A DNA stretch of 42,972 bases from NCBI RefSeq assembly GCF_014697475.1, contig NZ_JACJRV010000060.1, positions 1 to 42,972 on the forward strand, written 5' to 3'. Below, in pieces: positions 14,243-22,949 of the stretch. Made by a program: the position numbers and the translations under genes. The notes beneath the pieces are model-generated. The model was not told the DNA's origin. It was given only the letters and a program-made list of their open reading frames with translations, and made no database searches. The DNA comes from Nostoc sp. FACHB-152 (GTDB lineage Bacteria > Cyanobacteriota > Cyanobacteriia > Cyanobacteriales > Nostocaceae). Position 1 is the stretch's first letter. Each line of letters starts with the position of its first letter.

Positions 14243-15748
14243 TTAACGTATAGGCACAAACTCATAGCCAGTGGCTGGACTTTTACGAGGCCGAATTTCT
14301 ACTAGTTGAATTGAACCATTGCGATCGCCAGAAGATAAAAACTTAATCACCCCAGATGCACCTTTAGCAAAAAAACCTGTTCCAGAGAGCGATTGTTTAA
14401 CACCAGAGCGAGTAGGATCACGCTCAAGTGCTGTTATTAAGGCTTCTGCCGCATCATAGGACATTGCAGTGCGCCAATTGACTTTACCTTGCCAAAGTTC
14501 TTGAGATTTGCGAGCAAAATCTGAATTAGGGTTAGCGTCAAGTTGCCAAGCAACTGCCACTACTAAACCGACTGCTGTGTCAGCACCATCTGTTAATATT
14601 CTGGATGCGTACATATCATCACCTCCAAGAAGGCTTAAGCGTTTTTTGTTAGCTTGAAGTACTAGCAATGCTTTATCGAGCATCGTACTGTCAGTTGCGA
14701 ACATTAGTACCTGTGTTCCCTTGGCAACTGCCTTTTCTACACTATTACGCGCACTAAAATTAGAATCGGATAAGTCAAATTCTAAGTCTTGGTCAACTTG
14801 TCCACCATTGGCAACAACTTCCTCCACAAATTGAGACTTAAGAGAGCGACTATATTCAATTTGAGAATTATAGAAAACTGCTGCTTTCTGCTTTTTCAGC
14901 TTATTAAACATCTGTATAGCTAATGTCTTTGCAGCGATCGCATCACTAGGAACTGTACGAAAAACATAGGGGCTAGAATTTGATAGTTTTGCAGATCTAC
15001 TAACAGGAGAAATTGCCACTAATTGCCCCGTATTATACTGTTCTTTTGCTGCTAAGGTTGCATCACTCGAAAAATGACCTATTACACCTAGCACTTCTGG
15101 TTTTTTCACCAACTCTGAGGCAATCTGTTGAGCAATTTCTGGCTGATTGTCGTCATTAGCAATTAATACTTTTAAAGGTATGCCATTAATACCTCCAGCC
15201 TCATTAACTTCAGATTGAGCTTGAGCTACTCCCCGCAAAATTTCTAAAGCACCATTTCGGTTACTGTCAATTGGTACTACTACTGCGATCGTGTATGAGT
15301 CTTGATTATTGATTTGAGAATTATTTAGATAAATTAACGTTTCCGGAGCATTTGGATATATGCCGATTGCAGTTTGAAATTCATTAGCCGCTTGTAAATA
15401 ATTCCCTGCGGCTATTTCCTCCACTCCTTTGGTTTTTGCAGTCTGAAAATCTTGACTTTGAATCCCTGGTGCTTCTTGTGTTACTAAAATTTTCTCACCA
15501 AAACTCAGTCGTTTCTCTATAGGGTTTGGAAGGGTTGAGCTAGGAGAAGATTCAGGTGTTGCAGTGAGGGTGCTTTCTGGTGTTGATGTCTGTGTTGTTT
15601 CCGGTGTTGCCGTAGAAGTATATAAATTATTATTTGAAGCTGATAAGCTTGTGTTTTCAATTACTTTTACAGATATAGCACTAAAAACCATAACTGCTGT
15701 AGCAATTGCTAGTGGTGTAAAATGCTTACTAATTTTCTCCACAGTCAT
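14243..15748 (-). CDS. ABC-type branched-chain amino-acid-like substrate-binding protein (LivJ-type) with N-terminal membrane anchor
   Basis: A 501-residue protein. It has an N-terminal hydrophobic segment (about 12-32), a Thr/Ser/Pro-rich linker (about 42-80), a short TPR-like stretch (AAGNYLQAANEFQTAIGIYP) and a type 1 periplasmic-binding fold from about 150 on. Motifs in that fold include AVVVPID, NEAGGINGIPL, GVIGHFSSDATLAA and AISPVSRS. No permease or ATPase genes are nearby. In cyanobacteria such proteins often follow a Ser/Thr kinase gene, so a sensing role is more likely than transport. It starts 26 bp after the kinase stop, so the two genes probably share a transcript. The ATG is at 15748. 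Confidence 0.8.
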   Translation of the reverse strand: MTVEKISKHFTPLAIATAVMVFSAISVKVIENTSLSASNNNLYTSTATPETTQTSTPESTLTATPESSPSSTLPNPIEKRLSFGEKILVTQEAPGIQSQDFQTAKTKGVEEIAAGNYLQAANEFQTAIGIYPNAPETLIYLNNSQINNQDSYTIAVVVPIDSNRNGALEILRGVAQAQSEVNEAGGINGIPLKVLIANDDNQPEIAQQIASELVKKPEVLGVIGHFSSDATLAAKEQYNTGQLVAISPVSRSAKLSNSSPYVFRTVPSDAIAAKTLAIQMFNKLKKQKAAVFYNSQIEYSRSLKSQFVEEVVANGGQVDQDLEFDLSDSNFSARNSVEKAVAKGTQVLMFATDSTMLDKALLVLQANKKRLSLLGGDDMYASRILTDGADTAVGLVVAVAWQLDANPNSDFARKSQELWQGKVNWRTAMSYDAAEALITALERDPTRSGVKQSLSGTGFFAKGASGVIKFLSSGDRNGSIQLVEIRPRKSPATGYEFVPIR

Positions 15749-15774
15749 CTACCCAGTATAGTAAGTTTAAAATT

Positions 15775-17433
15775 TTATTCTTGATAAGTTTCAAAAATAC
15801 CAGATAAAATTATGAGAATAAATGCCAAAGCTCCAGCAAAAAGAGCTAATAAAAATACCACTAATATTACTGATTGTATTGATTGTTGAGTGCTTGATAA
15901 AATACCACGCGGCCAAAATAAAAACGTAACAGCTGACGAGAATACAGTAATACCAAAAATAGCAGACCTATCTGATTGTGGAATGTATTTAGCAAAATAA
16001 CCAAATATTAAGCATCCCAAAATAATTAACCAAAATGTAGTACCAAGCCAAATTATTCCTATCATACTGGTCAGGAAAATAACCAATAACCAACTGCCCG
16101 ATCCAAAGATTGCTGCTTGACGCAATAAATAAACATAACTCAACTGTAAATCTTTTGGTGATGGTGACGGATCTATGTACGAAACTACGCTGTTTGCTTT
16201 CTCAGGAGGCTGTAAGGAGGCTTGCGTTAGCTGAGGTTCGTTAACCGGAGTTGCAATTGGCGGTCTTGAGACTTGGGTTGGTTGCGGTTCGTTAACAAGA
16301 ATTACAGGTGGTAAAGAAATTTGGGTTGGTTGCGGTTCGTTAACAAGAATTACAGGTGGTAAAGAAACTTGGGTTGGTGACGGTTCGTTAACTGGGACTG
16401 GGCTTGGCACTAAGGAGTCTGGAGTTACCTGAGGTTCGTTAACCGGAGTTGCAATTGGTGATATTGAGACTTGGGTTGGTGACAGTTCGTTAACTGGGAC
16501 TGCATCTAGCGATGAAGATACTTGGTTTGGGTGAGATCTAGCGATTACTTGTCCTGAGGGAGTTACTACCGAGTTTAGGGATGGTAGAGAAAATCTGGTT
16601 ATTAGTGGCTCAAGGGCGGTTAAAGCCTCAGTAGCAGATTGGTAGCGGTCTTTGAAGTGATAGCGCACCATTATATCCAGGATAGTGTTTAACTCTTGAC
16701 TAATTTGCGCCCAAGGTTGCCAGATAATCTCTCCCGTCTGAGGGTCTTCTTGAAGCTGAGTTGGATTTAAGCCCGTCACGGACTGGATAGCAATAATACC
16801 TAAAGCATAAATATCACTATTAGGTCGAGGGTTTCCTCTCCCTTGTTCTGTCGGCATATAACCTGGTGTACCAATCGCAATAGTTGCGTTGACATTCATC
16901 TGTCCAGGAGTTAACATTTGAGTCCGAATTTGTTTAACTATGCCAAAGTCAACCAGTACGAGTTTATTGTCCTGGCGGCGACGAATAATATTATCTGGCT
17001 TGATATCTCGATGGATTACCCCAAAGCTATGAACAAATTGCAGAATGCTTAAAACTTCTTGGAGCATCTGGCAAACTTTGCTTTCTGGCCAACGTTGACC
17101 CGGTAAAAGTTCATGGGTCAGGGGAAAGCCATCAATCCAGTCTTGAACTAAATAGAATTCCTGATGTTCTTCAAAGTAAGCTAAAAGCCGAGGAATCTGG
17201 TCATGTATGCCTAGTTTTTCCAAGGTTTGAGCTTCAGTAAGAAACAGACGTGTAGCATTTTCCAAAAATTTTGGGTCACTACTGGCTGGCACAAGATGTT
17301 TAACAACACACACCGGATTGCCTGGACGGCGTGTGTCTTCTGCAATATAAGTTTGGCCAAAGCCGCCTGCTGCCAAGCTGCGAACTATCAAGTAACGATT
17401 ATCTAGTAAATCGCCAGGTTTGGGTGCTTTCAT
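15775..17433 (-). CDS. Hanks-type Ser/Thr protein kinase with repeat linker and C-terminal TM helices
   Basis: A 552-residue protein kinase. The glycine loop is at 21-27 (AAGGFGQ), the ATP-binding lysine K45, the HRDIKPDN catalytic loop at 141-148 and DFG at 162-164, all intact. Residues about 310-410 are a linker of VNEP-x-PTQVSLPP units encoded by 48-51-bp tandem DNA repeats. The C-terminal 110 residues hold four hydrophobic segments, so the kinase is membrane-anchored by its C-terminus. It is flanked by an FHA-domain protein gene upstream and a periplasmic-binding-type gene downstream on the same strand. The FHA protein is a plausible phosphothreonine reader of this kinase. Confidence 0.9.
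   Translation of the reverse strand: MKAPKPGDLLDNRYLIVRSLAAGGFGQTYIAEDTRRPGNPVCVVKHLVPASSDPKFLENATRLFLTEAQTLEKLGIHDQIPRLLAYFEEHQEFYLVQDWIDGFPLTHELLPGQRWPESKVCQMLQEVLSILQFVHSFGVIHRDIKPDNIIRRRQDNKLVLVDFGIVKQIRTQMLTPGQMNVNATIAIGTPGYMPTEQGRGNPRPNSDIYALGIIAIQSVTGLNPTQLQEDPQTGEIIWQPWAQISQELNTILDIMVRYHFKDRYQSATEALTALEPLITRFSLPSLNSVVTPSGQVIARSHPNQVSSSLDAVPVNELSPTQVSISPIATPVNEPQVTPDSLVPSPVPVNEPSPTQVSLPPVILVNEPQPTQISLPPVILVNEPQPTQVSRPPIATPVNEPQLTQASLQPPEKANSVVSYIDPSPSPKDLQLSYVYLLRQAAIFGSGSWLLVIFLTSMIGIIWLGTTFWLIILGCLIFGYFAKYIPQSDRSAIFGITVFSSAVTFLFWPRGILSSTQQSIQSVILVVFLLALFAGALAFILIILSGIFETYQE
16234..16500. repeat. 48-51-bp coding tandem repeats in the kinase linker
   Basis: Six copies of a unit containing GGTTCGTTAAC (one reads AGTTCGTTAAC) have their TTCGTTAAC at 16237, 16288, 16336, 16384, 16435 and 16486. 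The two central units are nearly identical at DNA level, indicating recent slippage. In protein they give VNEPxPTQ(V/I)SLPP repeats of 16-17 residues. All spacings are multiples of three, so the frame is kept. Confidence 0.85.
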
Positions 17434-17606
17434 AATCGTTTTGGCAACATCAACAATTGATCATGGATTGAGTTATGGGCGTTGCATAATCTATGGGATG
17501 AATTGAGATTTTTGAGTATAACTAAAGTTACATTCTTAGCATCTTTGGGCGAGATAAAATTCATTCCATTAATCAGCAACGCCGACTGCAACTTTATGTT
17601 GTCTAG

Positions 17607-19328
17607 CTAGGCAACAGACTCTTTGCTAGTAGGACTTTTATAGATTAAAGTAACTTGATTTTCAGGGTCTAAGCCTATTTTGAGATGATCCCCATCTTGA
17701 AGAAGATGTCCTTCCTGGGGGTTGATTGGTGCATTGTTGATCCAGATGCGGTTTGTGCTGAGTTTTGTACCGTCACCGTCGTAAATGCGATAATTTTGTC
17801 CTTCCTTTTTTAAAACTGCATGATGCCAAGAAAGAACATTCCATGCAGGTTCAGTTAGGTCTATATTTGACCAATCGCGATCGCGTCCTATTTGATAGCG
17901 TTCTCCTTGGAGATTCAGCCTCTGCACTCCACCTTGGGGATTTCTCAATTCTAAATAAGTGCTGCTGCGTGTACCTAAACCACTCATGACTGTTGCTGGT
18001 CGGTAGATATTGCTCACAGAACCAGAAACTACCTGCAATGATGGTGCGCGTTCTACTGGTTCGACTACAGTTGGTTCTTGTATTTCATGTGTCGGCTCTT
18101 GTAGATATTCTGTTGATTCTATTATTTCGGTTGAACCAGCAACATTCCGTTTTCGTAAGTTTATAAACAAGAGTACTGCCGTTGTTCCTGCCAGAAAAGC
18201 ACCAATTGCCAATAACCAGGGAGTGTAGTCAGTTTTCGCCGATACATCTGCAATTTTTTCTTGGCTGTCACGAATGAGTTGATCTATCTCTGAGTGCTGC
18301 TCAAAAAGACCTTTAACCGCCTCAAACTTTGCTTTTGCGGCTCTATAGTCTTCTTTCCAATATAATTCCAGACCGTCACGATAAAGAGGATCAATCCGGC
18401 CTTGCTCATTGACAGTGCCAGAGCGTCTAATATATTCCTGAATTGTGTTTGTAGGTATAGCAAAAGGAATAGAGGTTCCTCCATAGTCTCGACCAGTAAG
18501 TGTCATCATCATACCAACCACTTCGCCTCTGTCATTCAGCACAGGACTACCTGAACTACCAAGAGCAGCTTGTACATCAATTTGCAGAACTGGAGCGTTG
18601 TCTTTTAACTTTTTCTTAGTGCTAGAAACCTTACCTTCATTGACAGAAGCTTCAAATCTTGACGACGCTTTAAGTTCATCACCAAGATCCGCAGCAGAGG
18701 GGTATCCAATAACCAATACATTATCTAACAACTGCACCGTATCAGAATTTCCTAACTTAAGAACTGGTGCATTTTTGGTTTCAATTTTAATAATTGCAAC
18801 GTCCTGGCTTCCTGTTGGTATGCCTATCTCTTTTACTTTAAACGGAAAAGAATCTTGGGTATTTGGAAGCAATACATAATTATAAAACTGGAAATTATCA
18901 CTTTCCTCATTTAACGAGTTTTTGATCTTTTGTACTATCTTCTCGTCTACCTTTTTAAAGTCTTCTTTGATCTGCTTAGCTATGTCATCGGCTACCAGAT
19001 CTTTACATCCGTCTGGTGTATTTTTAACTTTGTCTACTATTTCTACTACATTTGCATTAGTCGCTATGTAGCCATTGGAATTCACAAAAAAACCGGAACC
19101 GACATTACCATTGAGAGATGTATAATACTTACTACTTTGCTGACCAGTATTTTTATCAATGCCACTATGTTCATAGCGACCATAGCAACCAGCCTTAATA
19201 CGTACTACAGATGGCTTTGAGTACATTCCAAGTTTTTGATTTAAATCTGGTTGAGAATTTTGAGCAAAGGCAATTTGAGCAGGAATTAGAATAGGAGCAA
19301 TGAGAAAGGCAGCCAGATTTTTTAGCAT
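17607..19328 (-). CDS. Secreted/membrane trypsin-like (HtrA-type) protein with C-terminal FHA domain; catalytic His replaced
   Basis: From the ATG at 19328 (573 residues) there is a signal peptide (1-22, ending AFA). A trypsin-like domain spans about 35-300, a TM helix about 375-395, and an FHA domain the last about 105 residues (QIGRDRDWS, LSWHHAVL, IWINNAPI). In the protease domain D176 (QDVAIIKI) and S259 (GSSGSPVL) are in place. The expected TNAHVV His is Asn: the codons read ACT AAT GCA AAT GTA (residue 93). It may be an inactive pseudoprotease or a peptide-binding module. The frame extends to a TTG at 19379, but the signal peptide supports the ATG. The FHA domain suggests it reads phosphorylation by the kinase encoded next. 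Confidence 0.85.
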   Translation of the reverse strand: MLKNLAAFLIAPILIPAQIAFAQNSQPDLNQKLGMYSKPSVVRIKAGCYGRYEHSGIDKNTGQQSSKYYTSLNGNVGSGFFVNSNGYIATNANVVEIVDKVKNTPDGCKDLVADDIAKQIKEDFKKVDEKIVQKIKNSLNEESDNFQFYNYVLLPNTQDSFPFKVKEIGIPTGSQDVAIIKIETKNAPVLKLGNSDTVQLLDNVLVIGYPSAADLGDELKASSRFEASVNEGKVSSTKKKLKDNAPVLQIDVQAALGSSGSPVLNDRGEVVGMMMTLTGRDYGGTSIPFAIPTNTIQEYIRRSGTVNEQGRIDPLYRDGLELYWKEDYRAAKAKFEAVKGLFEQHSEIDQLIRDSQEKIADVSAKTDYTPWLLAIGAFLAGTTAVLLFINLRKRNVAGSTEIIESTEYLQEPTHEIQEPTVVEPVERAPSLQVVSGSVSNIYRPATVMSGLGTRSSTYLELRNPQGGVQRLNLQGERYQIGRDRDWSNIDLTEPAWNVLSWHHAVLKKEGQNYRIYDGDGTKLSTNRIWINNAPINPQEGHLLQDGDHLKIGLDPENQVTLIYKSPTSKESVA

Positions 19329-19756
19329 TGTATCTATACCCTGTTTGTGATGAAGAAAAACCCTACATTTAAACCTCAACAGCCGAATCAGATTTTACGC
19401 AGACAAACGCTTTAATTTTTTAAATATGTCTTAATATGTGTCTGAGAATACAATTACAGGCAATATATTTATTATCATTCATCTAAATATAGTCAAGAAA
19501 ATCAATATTCTCCTGCCAATCGGCATTAACAGAATTTAATTGCACCTAACCAGAATGAAACATAGTCTTGTGCAATGCATAACCTATGTTTTGATTAATA
19601 TAATAATAGGAGTTTACTCATTAATTAAACTGCTTATTTAATAATTGATTTACTTTTAATCTCTTAGTAAGTAGCCTGATTTTACCATCATTTATGCGTT
19701 ATGTTCAGTATAAATATGTTCAGGCTGCATATATAAGTAAATTTAGACTTTCTTAA

Positions 19757-19914
19757 TTCACATCTTGCATCAAGCGACTGAAGTCGCGGCTACACAGACA
19801 AAACCCTTGATTTTATGTTAGTCCGCGCAGGTGGTCACTGAGCTTGTCGAAGTGCGAACACGCGTTTGTATAGCCGCGAATTTCATAAGACTGGGGTAAG
19901 GTGCAAGATGTGAA
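19757..19914. mobile_element. MITE-like element with perfect 13-bp terminal inverted repeats
   Basis: TTCACATCTTGCA at 19757-19769 is the exact reverse complement of TGCAAGATGTGAA at 19902-19914. The 158-bp interior contains GTCGCGGCTACACAGACAAA, a sequence shared with 25737-25790. It has no coding capacity. It lies in the roughly 650-bp gap between the FHA-protein gene and the hydrolase gene. The remaining part of that gap, 19329-19756, is AT-rich and shows no gene. Confidence 0.6.
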
Positions 19915-20082
19915 ATAACTGTTGCGTTACGCAGTTGGTGTAACCGTAACAAATATCACCAGTAACTCCAAACAATGTCGCAGGAGTATTTCAAATTCAA
20001 TGACCTAAAAGTACTAATGTGTCCAAAACGTTTAAACGTTAGAGACAATACTATATGGAATAATACTTTACGAATATTAATA

Positions 20083-20973
20083 ATGACTGGAACCACACAG
20101 CAGTTACCTTCAGCTACTTTAGATAAATTCCTTTGGACTTGGCAGGGTCACAAAATTCAATACACTGTCATGGGTGTAGGAAAGCCTTTAGTGTTAATTC
20201 ACGGTTTTGGGGCTTCTATTGGACACTGGCGAAAAAATATTCCTGTGTTAGCTGATGCTGGCTACCAAGTTTTTGCAGTAGATCTTTTGGGCTTTGGTGG
20301 TTCAGATAAACCGCCTTTAAATTACTGTGTAGAAATTTGGGTAGAACTGCTGAAAGATTTTTGGACGGCGCATATTCAAGAACCTGCGGTATTTATCGGT
20401 AATTCTATTGGCGCACTCCTGGGCTTGATAGTCTTGACAGAATATCCAGAGATGTCTGCTGGGGGCGTTTTAATTAACTCGGCGGGTGGGTTGAGTCATC
20501 GGCCCCATGAATTGAACCCGCCATTACGTATTGTAATGGCAACTTTTAACCGAGTTGTACGATCGCCCCTAACTGGTAAATTTGTCTTTAACCGTATTCG
20601 CCAGAAACATCAAATTCGCCGCACACTCTATCAAGTTTACCGCGATCGCACTGCTGTCACTGATGAATTAGTAGATCTACTTTATACACCATCATGCGAT
20701 CCGGGAGCGCAACAAGTGTTTGCATCTATTCTGACTGCACCTCCCGGCCCAAGTCCAACGGAACTTTTACCCAAAGTGCAACGTCCATTATTAGTGATTT
20801 GGGGTGCCGACGACCCCTGGACACCCATCACTGGGGCTAAGATTTACGAAGAGGCGTGTGAGAATGGCAAAGATATCAAAATTGTTCCCATTCCTAATGC
20901 TGGTCATTGCCCCCACGACGAAGTTCCAGATATTGTCAACGCCCAAATCATTGATTGGTTAACACAAGTCTGA
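20083..20973 (+). CDS. Alpha/beta-fold hydrolase
   Basis: From the ATG at 20083 (296 residues): the oxyanion-hole motif HGFGAS at 40-45, the nucleophile elbow GNSIG with S108, the acid in WGADDPW and the His in AGHCPHDE near the C-terminus. All triad elements are present. A cap domain rich in Arg (VVRSPLTGK, RIRQKHQIRR) follows strand 6. The frame is open to an ATG at 19975, but the extra 36 residues look non-conserved (many N, R and C residues) and neither start has a clear ribosome site. The family includes esterases, dehalogenases and pheophytinase-like enzymes; the substrate cannot be told. Confidence 0.85.
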   Translation: MTGTTQQLPSATLDKFLWTWQGHKIQYTVMGVGKPLVLIHGFGASIGHWRKNIPVLADAGYQVFAVDLLGFGGSDKPPLNYCVEIWVELLKDFWTAHIQEPAVFIGNSIGALLGLIVLTEYPEMSAGGVLINSAGGLSHRPHELNPPLRIVMATFNRVVRSPLTGKFVFNRIRQKHQIRRTLYQVYRDRTAVTDELVDLLYTPSCDPGAQQVFASILTAPPGPSPTELLPKVQRPLLVIWGADDPWTPITGAKIYEEACENGKDIKIVPIPNAGHCPHDEVPDIVNAQIIDWLTQV

Positions 20974-20978
20974 AGTAT

Positions 20979-21007
20979 GTAGACGCGTAGCGGCTTACCG
21001 CAGGCTA
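20979..21007. repeat. Interspersed GC-rich repeat (GTAGACGCGTAGCGG type)
   Basis: GTAGACGCGTAGCGGCTTAC and the following CGCAGGCTA match, in reverse complement and at about 24 of 29 positions, the segment at 22337-22366 inside rimM. It is one of the short repeats scattered through Nostocales genomes. It lies six bases after the hydrolase stop. Confidence 0.65.
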
Positions 21008-21023
21008 GTATGAAGTCTGAGTG

Positions 21024-21125
21024 TTACAGCATTTTTCGGTTGGGTGCAGTACAAGTAAATAGGGGCGAGAGGCTAGAGGTTAGGGGTTAGAGAAATGTAC
21101 CTCACTGGGATGAAAACTGCTGTAA
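21024..21125. mobile_element. Possible small MITE remnant with 13-bp imperfect inverted ends
   Basis: TTACAGCATTTTT at 21024-21036 and AAAACTGCTGTAA at 21113-21125 are inverted copies with two mismatches. They enclose about 75 bp of GC-richer sequence between the hydrolase and kinase genes. No coding content is seen. Weakly supported: only the ends argue for it. Confidence 0.35.
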
Positions 21126-21223
21126 TTACTAATTTCAGACTTCATAATTCATACTTTATTTGCTGGGTGAGTACCTTTTATTTTTAATTGCACCTTGACA
21201 AAATCAAACTCAGGTGGTGTGTA

Positions 21224-22243
21224 ATGGAGCTTGATGTGCGTAATAAAGGGAAAATTCCCGTAACCTACTATCCAGATTTCTCAGCGCAAGGCTATGAAGT
21301 TGTTCGAGAATTAGGACGGAACCAGGAAGGTGGTCGTATTACTTACCTGGCTAGGGTTTGTAACTCTCACAAGCTAGTAGTAATTAAAGAGTTCAGCTTT
21401 GATATTACCGCTACAGACTGGTCAGGTTCCAAAGCTTATGAGCGAGAAATTGAAATCTTGCAGCAACTTGATTATCCTCGTATCCCCCGCTACATAGATT
21501 CGTTTGTCACCTCAGTAAGTTTTTGTCTAGTACAAGAGTATAAGAATGCTCCTTCTTTAGGGACAAAACGCGATTTTTCCCCAACAGAAGTTAAGCAGAT
21601 AGCAATATCAATTTTGGAAATTTTGGTGTATCTGCAACAGCAAATTGACCCAATTATCCATCGAGATATCAAACCAGAAAATATTTTAGTGGATGAGCAA
21701 CTAAATGCTTATTTGGTTGACTTTGGTCTAGCTAGTAGACAGAGTGCAGAAATTGCTTTTAGTACATTATCCACAGGAACTCCTGGTTTTGTACCGCCTG
21801 AAGAACAATTTGGTTATGCGCTGACGCAGGCTTCAGACTTATATAGTTTAGGGGCGACATTGATTTGCTTACTTACCAATACCCATACAGGGGATATTAG
21901 TAAGTTAATTGATCATGGCGATCGCTGCCAATTCCCTAAATTATCAAACCAGCTACATCCCAGTTTTCGGTCGTGGTTGCTGACAATGGTGCAACCTAAC
22001 TGGAAAGACCGCTACCCTAATGCAACAGTGGCTTTAGCAGCACTTGAACCAATTCCGGTTATGGGGAACGCTAGTTTAATTGAAATTTTATTTGCTGCTA
22101 TCCAGTTGAAAAAACGAACCGCAATGCTAATACTTGCAGTTCTGGGAATGTTAGCAGTAGCAGGTACAACTTTAGTATTTTCTCAGCAGGGTGGTGCAGC
22201 CCAGCAATTAAAAGAAAGCAATTCTTTAATTAATTTCCAATAA
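21224..22243 (+). CDS. Hanks-type Ser/Thr protein kinase with C-terminal TM helix
   Basis: A 339-residue kinase from the ATG at 21224, preceded by AGGTGG about 9 nt upstream; the frame extends to a TTG at 21188. It has a modified glycine loop ([11 protein letters not shown] at 31-41), K55 (VVIKEF), E74, HRDIKPEN at 146-153 and DFG at 166-168. A single TM segment ([15 protein letters not shown], about 302-322) is followed by only about 17 residues. No extracellular sensor domain is present. It is convergent with rimM and the 3' ends overlap by 18 bp. Confidence 0.9.
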   Translation: MELDVRNKGKIPVTYYPDFSAQGYEVVRELGRNQEGGRITYLARVCNSHKLVVIKEFSFDITATDWSGSKAYEREIEILQQLDYPRIPRYIDSFVTSVSFCLVQEYKNAPSLGTKRDFSPTEVKQIAISILEILVYLQQQIDPIIHRDIKPENILVDEQLNAYLVDFGLASRQSAEIAFSTLSTGTPGFVPPEEQFGYALTQASDLYSLGATLICLLTNTHTGDISKLIDHGDRCQFPKLSNQLHPSFRSWLLTMVQPNWKDRYPNATVALAALEPIPVMGNASLIEILFAAIQLKKRTAMLILAVLGMLAVAGTTLVFSQQGGAAQQLKESNSLINFQ

Positions 22244-22888
22244 TCCCGGAGGCGGTGTAATTTCAATCCTACGGGCTTGTAAATCTACTACTGGTGCAAT
22301 CTCTCGAACAAAAGGAATTAACACTGTTTTTTGTCCTACCCTGCGGGAAGCCACTGGCGCGTCTATGTCCTTTGTCATTTGTTCTTTGTCATTAGTCACT
22401 AATTGCACTTCTAATAAATCATTGCCAGCAGGGATGACATCTACCACATTACCCAACAATTCCCCAGACTCTTGGAGAAAAACTGCCAAGCCAATCAAAT
22501 CCACAACATGATATTCATCTTCTCCTAATTCGGGGCGATCGCTTGCTGGTACAAATAATTGACAATTACGTAATTCTTCAGCTTGGTTACGATTCTCTAC
22601 GCCAGCTATTGTAATTACATATAAATTCTTGCCATCCAAGTAACGGCCATCTAATAATTCTATTGGTTGCGGTTCTGTCTGACCAGGACGCAACAACCAA
22701 CGTGTTCCCGGTACTTCAAAGCGTTCGGGAAAATCAGTTTCAGGATAAACTCTTAATTCTCCAGCCAACCCTTGAGGTGCAACAATTTTCCCAATTGTTA
22801 ACCAGTCATCTAAATTAGGGAGTTGGGAGTTGGGAGTCGGGAGTGGGGATTTTGCTTCAGCTTTGCTATTCTTCTGTTTTTTTGTCAT
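22226..22888 (-). CDS. rimM: Ribosome maturation factor RimM, with a repeat-derived insertion
   Basis: A 30S-maturation factor that acts on the head of the small subunit with S19. The N-terminal RimM barrel begins at [20 protein letters not shown]. The C-terminal PRC-barrel begins at [13 protein letters not shown] and ends with [13 protein letters not shown]. Between LLEVQL and KTVLIPF, where the family normally has a few residues, this protein carries about 20 extra ([20 protein letters not shown] and on). They are encoded by heptamer repeats plus a GC-rich interspersed repeat. The N-terminal tail is also repeat-derived ([11 protein letters not shown]). The start is uncertain: ATG at 22888 is used; a GTG at 22957 overlaps the transaminase gene end. 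Confidence 0.88.
   Translation of the reverse strand: MTKKQKNSKAEAKSPLPTPNSQLPNLDDWLTIGKIVAPQGLAGELRVYPETDFPERFEVPGTRWLLRPGQTEPQPIELLDGRYLDGKNLYVITIAGVENRNQAEELRNCQLFVPASDRPELGEDEYHVVDLIGLAVFLQESGELLGNVVDVIPAGNDLLEVQLVTNDKEQMTKDIDAPVASRRVGQKTVLIPFVREIAPVVDLQARRIEITPPPGLLEIN
22337..22402. repeat. Interspersed repeat plus heptamer repeats inserted inside rimM
   Basis: TACCCTGCGGGAAGCCACTG and the following bases to about 22366 match the repeat at 20979-21007. They are followed by CTTTGTCATTTGTTCTTTGT, made of TTTGTCA-type heptamers. Both lie in the rimM coding frame and add residues between two PRC-barrel strands without breaking the frame. Confidence 0.65.
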
Positions 22889-22949
22889 TGGTAATTTGTT
22901 ATTCGTTACTAGTTTTACTCCCCTCTGCTCCCCTGCTCCCCTGCTTGTA

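Noticed and set aside
14243-15748. A complete amino-acid ABC transporter locus
   Set aside because: Only the binding-protein gene is present, it is membrane-anchored with a linker, and no permease or ATPase genes are adjacent.
19975-20082. 36-residue N-terminal extension of the alpha/beta hydrolase
   Set aside because: Composition is unlike the rest of the protein and the fold is complete from the ATG at 20083; kept only as an alternative start.
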